From: Gnetum montanum
Taxonomy: Eukaryota; Streptophyta; Gnetopsida; Gnetales; Gnetaceae
Length of the DNA stretch: 37,089 nt
Assembly: GCA_015680685.1 (NCBI GenBank)
Contig: MNCI01015000.1
Span: 28,037-65,125, forward strand
Reading direction: 5' to 3'
Shown: positions 1-9,075 of the stretch, one piece after another
How the letters are laid out: each line of letters starts with the position of its first letter
Position numbering within the stretch: the stretch's first letter is position 1
The notes under the pieces: model-generated
Database searches by the model: none
What the model saw: only the letters and a program-made list of their open reading frames with translations
What the model was told of the DNA's origin: nothing
Position numbers and translations under genes: made by a program

Positions 1-87
1 TGGTGTTAGTTTTGAGTCATAACCTAGGACATTCAGTGATATCAGTTTACCATCATGATGCCAGGACGAATGCATACCTAAGTGACT
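1..87 (-). repeat. Element A 3' untranslated region with two copies of the boundary motif
   Basis: Just after the pol stop the plus strand reads AGTTTTGAGTCATAACC..GGAC (about 8-30) and CAGTTTACCATCATGATGCC.GGAC (about 42-67). Both resemble the units of the arrays at 3661-3775 and 5616-6027. The LTR start motif TGAAACACCAC is not reached, so the 3' LTR begins beyond the left edge. Confidence 0.55.
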
Positions 88-1143
88 TCAAACGTAGAAC
101 AGCCTAAGGTACAAATGATTCATTGGATGTGCAAGCTCGTTTCCATCCATGTCTGCTAGTTTGAATGCTCTATTATCGTATGCCTTGGTGACCAAGTAAA
201 GCCCTTCCCAGTTGGCTGAGAATTTGTCCGGGTGTTCACAGACCGCCTTAAGTACAAGATCACCTTCTTTGATCGGGTGCTTGTGAATGTTGTGCTGAAG
301 GCACCGTTGTTGTTGCTTCTAGTACCACTTGATTTGATCTAATGCACGCGTGTGTTTCTCCTCCACCGAATCCAGGTCCACAATGCGCGAGTCATTGTTT
401 TGACCTTCATCAAGGAGTCCGGAGAGTGTGATCCTCAAGGAGGGTACCTACAACTCCAAAGGTAAAACAGCTTCTGAACCATAAACAAGACTATATGGTA
501 TTTTACTTGTGGATGTCCTATGCATCATTCTATATTCCCATAGTGCATAAAGTAGCTGCTCGTGCCATCTTTGTTTGCTCTGATGAAGCATTTTCTTGAG
601 CACCATGATGATAGTTTTATTTGTGGATTCTGCTTGTCTGTTGCTTTGAGGATAATATGGAGACAAGAACAAATTTCTAATGCCTAGGCTATTGCAAAAG
701 GTTTTTGTTTCAACATTGCTGAATTGTGGCTCATTGTCAGTAATGATGGTCATTGGGATGCCAAAATGGGTCACAATGTTTTCAAGGATAAAGTTGCGTA
801 CTTGTTTTGATGTGGTCTTCCTAAGGGGAATAGCTTCTACCCATTTCGTGAAGTATTCAGTTGCAGTTATGATGAAGCTATGCCCTGCTGAAGATGGGGG
901 AGTTATTGGTCCAATGATGTCTAACCCCCACTTCTGGAAAGGCCATGTGATTTGAGCCGTATGCAACTCATTGGGTGGAACATGTATAGGATTACCATGC
1001 TTTTGACACATATCACACGTTTTGACCTTGGAGAAATAGTCGTACTTCATGTGTGGCCAATAGTACCCTAAACATCTTATTTTGGTTGCCATTGCTTTGG
1101 GTGCTATGTGCCCTCCGCAAAGTCCCTCATGAACTTGCTCCAC
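88..1143 (-). pseudogene. Element A integrase
   Basis: The N-terminal part has an H-H-C-C zinc finger: HEG, GGH about eight residues on, then CDMC. The core has the D-D-E triad: D in WGLDIIGP, D in TDNEPQF and E in QAESTNK. All three are present, although the glycines usually found in the last two motifs are E and R here, changes expected from G-to-A or C-to-T mutation. The C-terminal part (about 90-300) has NWEGLYLVTKAYDNRAFKL and ends LRLFYV-stop at 88. It would join the element's cDNA ends to chromosomal DNA. Stops at 448 and 319 cut the C-terminal domain. No chromodomain is seen, as expected for Tat elements. Confidence 0.93.
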
Positions 1144-1245
1144 GACGGTTTGGCCATCGGTGCTACTAACGCAAACTAGGAAAATGCCTTCATAGGATCT
1201 ACAACATAATGTATCTCCTACTAGTGTATACTATCGAGAGCATTT

Positions 1246-1986
1246 TCACATCTCATCCTTTTGAGCATTCGTTAGATGTTGAGGTGGTTCACCATGTAGA
1301 AGGTACTCCTTTATGTCATCATACCATTCTATGACGTGTGTCGTGCTAACGGATGCTATGGGAATTTCATCGGGAGTGTCAATTATGGGCTTGTCGCAAC
1401 TTGTGATAGAACTAGGCAACACATGAAACATGTCCAGTGAGATGTTTAGAGCTAATGTGGCCAGTGCATCTGCGATGGTATTATCGTTTCGAGAAACATG
1501 TTGCACCTCTTTGTTTGTAAATTGTTTTACCAAGTGTTTTTTCAGGTCACAGTATGGTTGTAATTGTAGAGCTTTACATGCGTATAACTCTATGACCTGG
1601 TTAATGACCAATTGTGAATCGCCTCGAACTATGAGCCATGTGATTCCTGAAGCTAGTGCTGCGAGGAGACCTCTAAGGAAACCTTCGTACTCTACCACGT
1701 TGTTAGTACTAGGAAAGTTTAAACGATAGGCAAAGGGTTGGATCTCCCCGGAGGGATATGTGATAACTGCCGCAACACTTCCTCCTCGAGAGGTGGATGC
1801 TTCATCGAAGTTTAGAATTGCATCATAGTCATTAGGCACTATGTCTATTATGCTTATGTTTTCGTTTGGAAACTCTGGATTAATCATTACTTGATCTTGT
1901 GTTGGTGATGTGGTCATCTGATTGACTATAGCTTGACCTTTGATGGATGATTGGGCTATGTAGTGTAGGTCAAACTTAGCAATCAT
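1246..1986 (-). pseudogene. Element A archaeal-type RNase H (second RNase H)
   Basis: This 246-residue open stretch lies between the gypsy RNase H and integrase. It carries FDEAS (first Asp), NNVVEYEGF (Glu), VRGDSQLVINQV (Asp) and NTIADALATLAL (last Asp), so all four metal-binding positions of an RNase H fold are present. The sequence type, with TNNVVEYEG and GDSQLVINQ, is that of the archaeal-like RNase H acquired by plant Tat elements, which is thought to take over removal of the RNA strand from the original gypsy domain. The usual FDGAS glycine is E here. Stops at 1996 and at 1246 and 1231 separate it from its neighbours. Confidence 0.9.
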
Positions 1987-1995
1987 TGCTTTCCA

Positions 1996-2643
1996 TCAGG
2001 CTATCTTGCTTGATTCGTACATGTTGTTTGTGATATCTCTAAGTACATTGTCCTTACAAATTATGTTGACTTGGTTACCAAAAAGATAATGTTTCCACTT
2101 CTTTAAAGAGAAGATGAGGGCTAGACATGACCTCTCCACATCACTGTAACATTTTTCGTAGGCTACTAATGCATGGGTCAAGTAATAGACAGGGATTTCG
2201 GTTCCATCATCACGTTTCTAACAAAGCATAGACGCAATGGATGAGTTAGATGTTGCAAGGTAGATATAGAATGGTTTATTGTTTTGTGGAGGATAAACTA
2301 TTGGTAGTTGAGCTAGTGCCATTTTAATGTTGTCGAAGGCTTCTTGGCACTGTGGAGTCCATTCAAAATGGACGTTCTTACACAACAGATGTTGCATAGG
2401 GCTCAATTTGTCCATCAGTTTCTCTATGAATCTTCTAATGAATTGTAATCTATCTTGTAGACCACGAAGTTTGGTAAGGTTACTCCGTGGTTTTAAGTTT
2501 GTTATGGCCTTAACCTTATTGGTGTCTACTTGTATCCCTGCTTTTGAGACTATGAACCTAAGCATTTTTCCTGTTTTGACTCCAAAGACACATTTCTTTG
2601 GGTTAAGTCTTAGTTCATATTTTAAACAACGCTTTAGTACCAA
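1996..2643 (-). pseudogene. Element A RT thumb/connection and degenerate gypsy RNase H
   Basis: The upper part (2643-2218) has LNPKKCVFGVKTGK and LTKLRGLQDRLQFIRRFI, typical of gypsy RT after the YVDD site, followed by QEAFDNIK and YPPQNNKPF. The RNase H part has YLTHALVAYEKCYSDVERSCLALIF-like sequence and KHYLFG, matching the gypsy RNase H core. The first catalytic Asp normally found in a YLDAS-like motif is replaced (IYLATSN), while the Glu in DVERS and Asp in CKDNV remain. Loss of this domain's active site is known from Tat elements that carry a second RNase H, so it may serve only as a tether. Stops at 2218 and 1996 interrupt it. Confidence 0.85.
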
Positions 2644-2664
2644 GTCAAGATCTTGTACGTGTTG

Positions 2665-3147
2665 CTATGATGTTTTTGATTTAACCGCAATATCATCTAC
2701 ATAGCCATTGAGCGAGTTGAAGATATAATCACTAAATATAAATGTCATTGCTCTCTGATATGTAGCCTCGGCATTCTTGAGGTTGAATGGCATCATCGTG
2801 TAGCAAAAAGTACCACATGGTGTCATAAAGGTCATCTTGAGCTGATGTTCAGGGTTAATTCGAATTTGGTTATATCTCGAAAAGCCATCCATAAAAGATA
2901 ACAAGGCATGCCCAATGGTTGAGTCAATGCTAGGTAGGGAAAAATCATCTTTTATGGTTGCAATGTTGAGATCCCGGAAGTCAATGCATAAGCGAATGCT
3001 TTCGTTCTTCTTTGGGACAATGACCATGTTGGATACCCAGTCAACATAGTCAATAGCTCGAATGAAACCAGTTTGATAAAGCTTTGTGATCTCATTGCGA
3101 ACTGCCAACGCTACCTCAGGCTTGACCTTACGTGCCTTTTGTTTCAT
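2665..3147 (-). pseudogene. Element A reverse transcriptase, fingers and palm
   Basis: Clear gypsy RT motifs are visible: VSNMVIVPKKN, RLCIDFRDLN, the first catalytic Asp in LLSFMDGFSRYNQI, TPCGTFCYTMMPFNLKNAEATYQRAM, and the catalytic pair in GYVDDIAVKS. Compared with element C, about four residues are missing before the first catalytic Asp (PSID then STIGHALL in A, PSIDQLIDTMVGHALL in C), consistent with a 12-base in-frame deletion. All three catalytic Asp are intact. A stop at 2665, where C keeps reading, separates it from the thumb. The frame extends upstream through a stop at 3190. Confidence 0.93.
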
Positions 3148-3255
3148 TGGTCTTGACTTGGAATCGAGTATGATGTTATGCTGGACTATTCAAGGATCTA
3201 GCCCAGGCATGTTAGTGTAAGACCAAGCGAATACTTTCATGTTGTTTTTAAGCAT

Positions 3256-3552
3256 TTATGCTATGTCATTGGCGAGTTTTGGGTTGAATAATGTACTTAG
3301 TTTTAGGATTTTAACTTCGCCATCTGACATGGTAATGGGGACTTCAGCTAAGAGGTCTTCGGTGATGTTATCGGCTTCTAGGTTCAAAGTCTTGGTCATT
3401 CCTTCATAGCAATCTAACTTTTGTTGGGTTGATGCCACAAAAGTGTCGTGTGTTGTTGAGTCTAAGTCAGTGGACTCCATGTTGATTTCTTGTGTGATCG
3501 TTCTGTGTGGTCCATTGATAGACAGTGCTAAGAATAGTTGCTTGTTGTCCAT
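3256..3552 (-). pseudogene. Element A pol N-terminal region before RT
   Basis: This stretch is in frame with RT and reads from MDNKQLFLALSINGPHRT to a stop at 3256. The last third (ITMSDGEVKILKLSTLF) matches element C around 34800-34930, so it is a conserved part of the family's second ORF and not chance. I recognise no domain. Downstream the frame reads AFAWSY/MPGLDP-like sequence, the usual lead-in to Tat RT. The sequence TTTATTGGCAG with G following at 3563 would serve as a splice acceptor, which matters if the spacer is an intron. Confidence 0.6.
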
Positions 3553-3660
3553 GGTGTTTGCTCCTGCCAATAAATAGTGAGCAATGTCAACAAGGTGGTT
3601 TTGCTATTATATTTTTTTTATGTAGGTAATTTATACATTTAAACAGGACTAAGCATGCAA

Positions 3661-3775
3661 TGGTAGTTTATAGTCATACCTGGACACATGGCAATTTAAG
3701 GCCATACCGGGCCGTGCATGTCAGTTTATAGTCATAACGGACTAGTCATGGCAGTTTAAGGCCATACCGGGCTAT
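3661..3775. repeat. Boundary motif array, pol side of spacer
   Basis: Four units of about 30 bp alternate two versions on the plus strand: AGTTTATAGTCATA.C.GGAC and A.TTTAAGGCCATACCGGGCC. The second type is a small inverted repeat (GGCC at both ends). The same motif recurs at 5616-6027, at 1-67 and in element C near 35181 and 35519. Confidence 0.8.
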
Positions 3776-4293
3776 CATGACCTTTTGATGATTGTTTGTT
3801 TTAATTTTAGTCCATATTTATGTTTAGAAATGTGTGGTTGGGGCATGTGTTAGTATACTTCTTCTTTTATTATTATTATTATTTTGAAATTTAAGCAAAA
3901 GTGGTCAATGTGAGAGAAAAGGNATTATTTTTGTTTTGGTGAAATAAAAGGGGTCAACGTTCCTAGAATTAGGGGCAACGTTGTATATTTTATTTTATTA
4001 TTTTTCTTTTTGTTTATTTTATGGAGTCAGCGTTACCCAAGGAGCCAACGTGTGTACAACATAATTTGAATTAAATTTCTATTATTTTTATCCTTAGCGG
4101 GGGGTTCAAGATACCCGTAATAAGGGGCAACGTGGTATACTCTCTATTTTCTCGGTTTTATTTTTATTTCGTTGTTTTCATTGTTGTATATTTTTTTTGT
4201 CTTCAGGGGCTTGGGTGCTTCACGCCCATGGATTAGCGTACAGGTTAAGTGTGATAAAACAGGAACCAAACATCAACTGTGTTTGTGTCATCA

Positions 4294-4492
4294 GCATGAA
4301 CTAAGCAGAGACCAAGCAGGGTCAGCATGAATCAAAAAGAATTATAGTGTGAACCAAATAAAAACATTGCAATGTGAACAAAAAAATTAGCGTGAACCAA
4401 ACAAAAAACATTGTAGCATGAACCAAAAATAATTACAGTGTGAACTAAACAAAAACATTATAGTGTGAACCAACAAGAATTGCAGTGTGAAG
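4294..4492. repeat. Tandem array, unit GTGTGAACCAAACAAAAACA
   Basis: About eight degenerate copies of 20-26 bp follow one another, each starting G(T/C)(G/A)TGAACC or GCATGAA(C/T)C and running into an A-rich part ending in ATTNTA or ATTGCA. No coding frame is kept. Confidence 0.75.
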
Positions 4493-4504
4493 GCCTTGAA
4501 CACC

Positions 4505-4785
4505 GGATCTACATGCAGTTGATCCAGATCTGCAATAGTAGTGTTCAAATCTCTAGCGTGCAGGGTCAGATTTGCAATTGCGGCATTCAGATCTGCGAGA
4601 TCCATGACATTCTAGACCAGATCTATAGCGTACGAAGCCAGATCCACAATGCGTGCAAGGCTAGATCTACCACATTCGAAGCCAAGATCTACCACATTCG
4701 AAGCCAGATCTACGTAGATTTGATTGTGAACGTTCAGATCTACTTACCAGCATCCAGATTTGATCCATAGCGTGTAAGATCTAGA
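4505..4785. repeat. AGATCT-rich tandem array in spacer
   Basis: About 14 copies of AGATCT or a one-base variant are spaced roughly 15-30 bp, with linkers such as ACCACATTCGAAGCC repeated nearly exactly. AGATCT is palindromic. A similar array lies in the same element's leader at 10269-10430. Confidence 0.75.
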
Positions 4786-4813
4786 TGTACAATGTACAGG
4801 CTTCATGATGTCA

Positions 4814-4908
4814 TATTTTCTAAGTGTTGAACTGGTGAACTCGCAATGTATACATGAAAAATTTTCTAAGTATTGAACTGGCAAACTAGCAGTGTATACA
4901 TAGAAAGG
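4814..4908. repeat. Direct duplication of about 47 bp
   Basis: Two adjacent copies begin ATTTTCTAAGT(G/A)TTGAACTGG and end in GTATACAT, differing at a few positions. They lie next to the AGATCT array. Confidence 0.75.
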
Positions 4909-5168
4909 TTTCTAAATGTTAAGCACATGAAGTTAAATGTTCTGCAACCTATGTGTTAATGTTAACTGTTGATCACTGGGGTCTTATGTTGTATGTTTGT
5001 AACATGAGTTGATTTACACGTTTACATGGAAGTGTGATGTGTTGTATATACTTTGGGTTGTGTAGTTTATGTTTTATGTGTTTTGGATTTTATAATGTTT
5101 AATGCTCTTTTTTGTCTTTTTTACTAATACTTTTTATTTTTTTTTTGTACTTTCTATTTTTTTTGAAG

Positions 5169-5261
5169 GGATATGATGATGATCATGGTGGCTCCAGTGG
5201 AGTAGGACCCAATGACGTGGATGAGTTTGGGGACCAAGCCCCTCTTAGCGCTGATGTTTAA
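5169..5261 (+). pseudogene. Exon-like fragment (possible captured last exon), plus strand
   Basis: On the plus strand, opposite to element A, a long T-rich tract ends in TTTTTTTTGAAG, like a plant 3' splice site, and is followed by 30 open codons and a TAA at 5259. The peptide is acidic and Gly-rich, containing GYDDDHGGSSGVGPNDVDEF and ending in a short tail after GDQAPL. It has the look of a real C-terminus rather than repeat translation. The next 130 bp resemble a T-rich 3' untranslated region. I do not recognise the protein; a transposase or host gene tail are both possible. It could be chance, since the open stretch is short. Confidence 0.35.
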
Positions 5262-5615
5262 TTTAACTTGTCATTGTTGTTGGCTTAGTTTGATCATTTT
5301 GGGTTGTAATTTTGTGAACTGTGTAAAGCAGATGTATGCACATTATTAAGATTTAATATTATAAACTTATACATTTATACATTTTTTTGTTGTTTTTCTT
5401 ATATCTCCTTTTTTTTGTTTAAGTTTTAAGTTTTGTTTCAGCTTTAACGTCAATTGTAAACAAAGGTGTGAAGATAAAAGATTTTTTTTTTGTTTTTGTT
5501 TTTTTTTTTTGGAAATAAGCATAACTATGCTGGCAAGAATAAGATTGTAAATGAAAAGTAAACGAAATTATAATTTGTAAATGGAAAGCAAACCGAATTT
5601 GAAATGCAACACGTT

Positions 5616-6027
5616 CTAGTTTTAGGCCATTTTATGCCCCATGCACTAGTTTAAGGCCATTTCGGGCCTCGTGTGTCAATTGAAAGTCATAACGGACTAT
5701 TGGGTCTATGCTCTAGTTTTAGGCCATTTCGGGCCACAAGGAAATAAAAGTGATTTGACTTGTTTCAATGAATTTTCGAATTGACTGGCCATTTCTGACT
5801 GTGGCTAGTTTTATGTCATTGCAGACATGTGATAGTTTAATGTCATTTCGGATGAGTAGTAGTTTTACATCATTTCAGATGAGTAGTAGTTTTACGTCAT
5901 TTCGGACATTGTAGTAGTTTTACGTCGTTTTGGACGAGTAGTAGTTTAGCGTCATTTTGGACGTTGTAGTAGTTTTACGTTGTTTCAGACGAGCAGTAGT
6001 TCAACGTCATTTCGGATGATAGTTCAA
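5616..6027. repeat. Boundary motif array, gag-protease side of spacer
   Basis: About 13 units of 27-31 bp occur. The first few read AGTTTTAGGCCATTTCGGGCC; after a break around 5750-5800 the rest read AGTTTTACGTCATTTCGGAC with linkers ATTGTAGT or GAGTAGT. The array begins directly after the protease ORF stop at 6030. Sequence drift among units is mainly C/T. Confidence 0.85.
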
Positions 6028-6029
6028 GT

Positions 6030-6992
6030 TTAATGGTTGAGTAGCTTCTTTAATTTGCGAAGATTGACTTGGTGTGTTGGGTCTTTCGATGTAATCATAT
6101 ATTTAGCGTCTCCTTCACTAATTATGTTAAACGGTAATTCTAACCATAAGACGTTTGGAGGAACAACTCCTATGTCAGCATGCTCCAATGTTTCCACATT
6201 TTGCAATGTTTCCATATCTTCTGGGGGATCATGGTTTGGAGATTGGTTATCACTTTGGTTTTCAATGGGTGTTGTGTCCTGTTTAGGCTCGAGAGTAGTG
6301 TCCTCTTGTTTAGTCTCATTGATTTTGACTTTTGAGCCTTGGTTTGTGCCTACATGTGTGGAGGTGTTGGGTGTAGCCACATCACCATGTATAATGATTT
6401 CACCACCTTCATAGGGTAAGTAAATCTCTTGGTGGATGGGTGCAGATACCACCTTTAATTGGGCTAACCATGGTCATCCTAATATCAAGTTAAATCTTGG
6501 CATCTCATCTATGACTACAAACTCGGCTGACGTGGAGAACTAGTCCCCCGCTATGAAGTCCAAAGTAAGTGTTCCTTTTACTATGACACGTGATCCGTTG
6601 AACGATTTCAAGAACGTATTGGATGTTGGTTTTATCTGCTTTTTGAGCCCTAATTGTTCAATGACGGGGAATGGTACTACGTTTGTCGCTGCCCCGTTAT
6701 CAACATGCACTTTATGTATTTTAAACTGGTTGACTTGTATGGTTATGAACATAGGTGTGGTGGTGACTTCTCCTATTTTTTCATCTGTTTTTATGTTATC
6801 TGTACGAAAGCCTAGTGATGTGGACCTTGGTCTTTGATGTGGAGACATTACTGCATGAATGGATGGTTCAGTTGTGGGTAAGTCGTCACTGACAGGAATT
6901 GATGTTAACATACGCACTAGAGCTTCACGGTGTACTTGAGAAGTTATCATTAGGTCATACAGGCTTAGCGAAGTATTCTTTTGTTTGAGGGC
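6030..6992 (-). pseudogene. Element A aspartic protease and tail of first ORF
   Basis: The frame holds the protease lead-in (LMITSQVHREALVRMLTSIP), the active-site motif VHVDNGAATNVVPF (Asp in DNGA, in place of the commoner DSG or DTG), LKSFNG, a hydrophobic stretch ending FNLILG then PWL, and APIHQEIYLPYEGG. One active-site Asp is expected per monomer and it is present. It would cleave the gag and pol polyproteins. In-frame stops at 6540 and near 6469 cut it. The last 80 residues are Asp/Thr/Asn-rich and of unknown role, ending LRKLKKLLNH-stop at 6030. The upstream neighbour is in the same frame, broken at 6993. Confidence 0.85.
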
Positions 6993-7745
6993 CTATGTAA
7001 CCTGGGTTAGGGCACTGGCCAAGTCTTTGCTATTCGGTATGTTCTTGTTGGTCGAGACATGGTCCATTGGACCCAGTAGTTGTATCTCTTGTGGAATGGT
7101 TTTCGTGTGGTCTAATGTGGTGGTTGGGTTTGATGTATCTGGGATTCTTGATTTTTTGCTTTCATGACTCGTGCTTGGCTTGTTAGTTGTCGGAGCCATA
7201 GGTATAGTGTTTAAGGAAGTGGGTATCGGTGGCCCCAATTCAAGACTTAAATGTTCTTTTTCCAATCGTTCCCTAGTAAGTCTGTCGGCAAGGCATTCTC
7301 GTGAAGGTCGTGGGAGAATCATTGGAGCTTGAACATCAGGTTGTTTTGGGACCCAGATTACGAATGGAACATGTTGGAGTTATGGTTGAATAGTCGGAGA
7401 TGGTTATGTGTCAGGGTGTTTAGGCACCCTGATGATGAATGGGGTTAGTTTGGTTTGCAGTTGAGGAATAGAAGGTTGAAGATTAGGGTGTTTGGGCACC
7501 CTGATTATGAAAGGATTTGGTTGGTTTTACAGTTGTACCTCCGTGGTTGCAACTGTAGGTGGCACTTGGACTACAAAGGGAGTGGGCCGGGTAGGTGGTT
7601 GCACATTTGCGATTGCATTAGCAGGGGGTACACTAATAACAAATGGTTTTGTCGGTGTAGGCGGATTGTACGTGGGATACGAAGATTGTGGGGATGATGT
7701 TGACGTTGTAGCAGGAACACGAATCATGAAATGTTTTGTGGGCAT
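6993..7745 (-). pseudogene. Element A gag-protease linker with six PFIIRVP-like repeats
   Basis: This proline-rich linker keeps the frame of the protease and of the zinc-knuckle part of gag. Six copies of a P-F-[IV]-[IV]-x-V-P motif (one with HFM) lie at about 7349-7371, 7422-7445, 7495-7518, 7561-7583, 7623-7648 and 7711-7731, 65-85 bp apart. Between them are Thr/Pro/Ser-rich spacers. The rest (7322-6993) is charged and then Thr/Ser/Pro-rich. Elements B and E have four and three motif copies at the same place, so the repeat is a family trait. The function is unknown; a polyprotein cleavage site or a docking peptide are guesses. Stops at 7527 and several more break the frame. Confidence 0.7.
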
Positions 7746-7748
7746 ACT

Positions 7749-8489
7749 CTACTCATTTCTGACATGTATCATGTTAATAATGTAAGGAGCTTCCTTAGTA
7801 TTAAGGGGATCTTTATATATGCCCATAGATTGATTCTGCGGTTTAACAGGGTTGGCATTGTCAAATGTTATTTCACCCCTATCAATCATATGTTGTATGT
7901 CTTGTTTGAGGGTGAAACAATAATCAGTACCATGCCCATTCCATTGATGATACTTGCAAAATCGATCTAGTCTAAAGCCTTTTGGAATAGGAGGCTCATT
8001 TGGTGTTTCTAAGCTTGGGTTTTTGGCCAATTCACAGAATCAATCGTGTCTCTGGGCTATAGCCTGGGACAACTAGTTGTGTTTAATGGCCCTAGCCTTC
8101 AAAAGTTATTCTAATAATTGGGAAGGCTTCATGGGGAGCGGTGTGTATTGAGTAGGGTCTTTCCTCTCAAACATACGTGCATGACTGGTGTTAGTAGCTT
8201 GCATGGTAGATAATTTAGGTGTGTGTGCAGGAGTGGTTCTCTCATAGTTAATGGGAGTAGTAGGCATTCTGCCTTGCTATCCCATGGTGGTAGGTTGAGT
8301 CTTTGCTACTACTGTTACTGTTGCTTTAGCCTTTTCTTTGTCCCTTTTAGTGTGTTGATTTTTAAAGGCTAAGTAAGCAGGGTCATGGCTATTTTGGGCT
8401 GCCTCTTCTATGTTTTTAATCTGTACAAAAGCTTGGCTTAGAGTGCACACATTTAGATAGTATAGTTTTGATTTGAAAAAATAATTCAC
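7749..8489 (-). pseudogene. gag: Element A gag C-terminal part with CHHC zinc knuckle
   Basis: The upper part (SQAFVQIKNIEEAAQNSHDP, then a Lys-rich basic stretch) follows the capsid region. Near the lower end is CKYHQWNGHGTDYC, a C-x2-H-x4-H-x4-C zinc knuckle followed by LKQDIQHMIDRGEI, the form known from Tat gag proteins. It would bind RNA in the virus-like particle. The frame is shared with protease. In-frame stops occur at 8277, around 8110, 8075, 8040 and at 7749. Element B keeps all but the last knuckle residue, and element E has lost the first and last cysteines. Confidence 0.8.
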
Positions 8490-8638
8490 GGCTCCCTTAA
8501 GAATCGTATGAAGATATGTTTCTGGGATTGGCTCATGAAGTTCATTGAGTGTGGCACTCCATCTTTGGATAAATTTTTGTACAGGTTCAAGCGGTGCTTG
8601 TTTTACCTATATCAGACTGTCTAAGGTTGCTTTAGGTT

Positions 8639-8905
8639 TCAGGTTGTATTGATAACAAACTGGTGTAAGAGATCGGATATGGAGTTACAAGGCAAGGCTC
8701 GGTACCAGTCTAATGCTCTGCCAGTGAGGGACATGGCGAACACATGCAAGATTGCATGGGGCCAAGCCTGAAGCAGCAGACATTCTAGTCTAAATGTGAC
8801 TAGATGGGCATTGGGGTCNTGTTGTTGTTGTTGTACTTGAGGGATGTTCATGGATGAAATTGTAGTAGGTGGTATGCTGTAATGAGGGGGTTGATGTGGT
8901 TGCAT
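8639..8905 (-). pseudogene. gag: Element A gag capsid-like region
   Basis: The translation contains FRLECLLLQAWPHAILHVFAMSL then LTGRALDWYRALP and SISDLLHQFV, the core of the plant retrotransposon gag domain. The same block is found in B (LTGKALDWY) and E (LTGKVLNWYHAL). It lies in a different frame from the parts on either side, so at least two frameshifts have occurred in gag. An N at 8819 falls within it and may hide or cause one of them. Confidence 0.8.
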
Positions 8906-9075
8906 GTCAGTCGTGGCCTACTCTCCAGTTATGATTTGTGAGGGAACACCCTAAGCTTGTTGAGTTGAAGTAGTGAAGGATGTCCCTTGGATTTGTAATC
9001 ATGGTATATAGTGAGTAGATGTAGAAGCAGGTATCACAGATGTCATCCCAATCACTTGGGGTGGGAAGGTCACTC

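Larger units (their letters stand above)
88..3552 (-). pseudogene. pol: Element A pol (RT, RNase H, archaeal-type RNase H, integrase), nonsense-mutated
   Basis: One reading frame runs from 3570 to the natural stop TGA at 88-90, 1161 codons, with no frameshift. The first ATG is at 3552 (MDNKQ); the frame is open a little further upstream. Nine in-frame stops begin at 319, 448, 1231, 1246, 1996, 2218, 2665, 3190 and 3256. Domain order is an N-terminal region, RT, RT thumb/connection, gypsy RNase H, aRH, integrase zinc finger, integrase core and a C-terminal GPY/F-like domain. The product would have copied the element's RNA into DNA and inserted it in the nucleus. The stops prevent a full polyprotein. 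Separate entries describe the parts. The domain calls are secure; the true start is not known. Confidence 0.9.
3571..6029 (-). other. Element A spacer between gag-protease and pol (intron-like)
   Basis: No pol or gag reading frame crosses these 2.5 kb. The region holds several unrelated tandem arrays (listed separately), long T-runs and, on the plus strand, a short exon-like open stretch. Ogre elements are known to carry an intron between protease and RT, so this may be a spliced intron; a plausible acceptor exists at 3565-3564, but I found no convincing donor near 6030. Alternatively it separates two independently translated ORFs. Element C has a comparable non-coding region upstream of its RT, built of other repeats. 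Confidence 0.65.

Noticed and set aside
680-955. Plus-strand open frame opposite integrase, and similar ones opposite RT, RNase H and protease
   Set aside because: They are antisense shadows of pol and protease; the minus-strand proteins have clear family motifs.
3661-6027. CRISPR-like arrays of short repeats
   Set aside because: Units are contiguous and degenerate with no unique spacers of constant length, in a plant retrotransposon.
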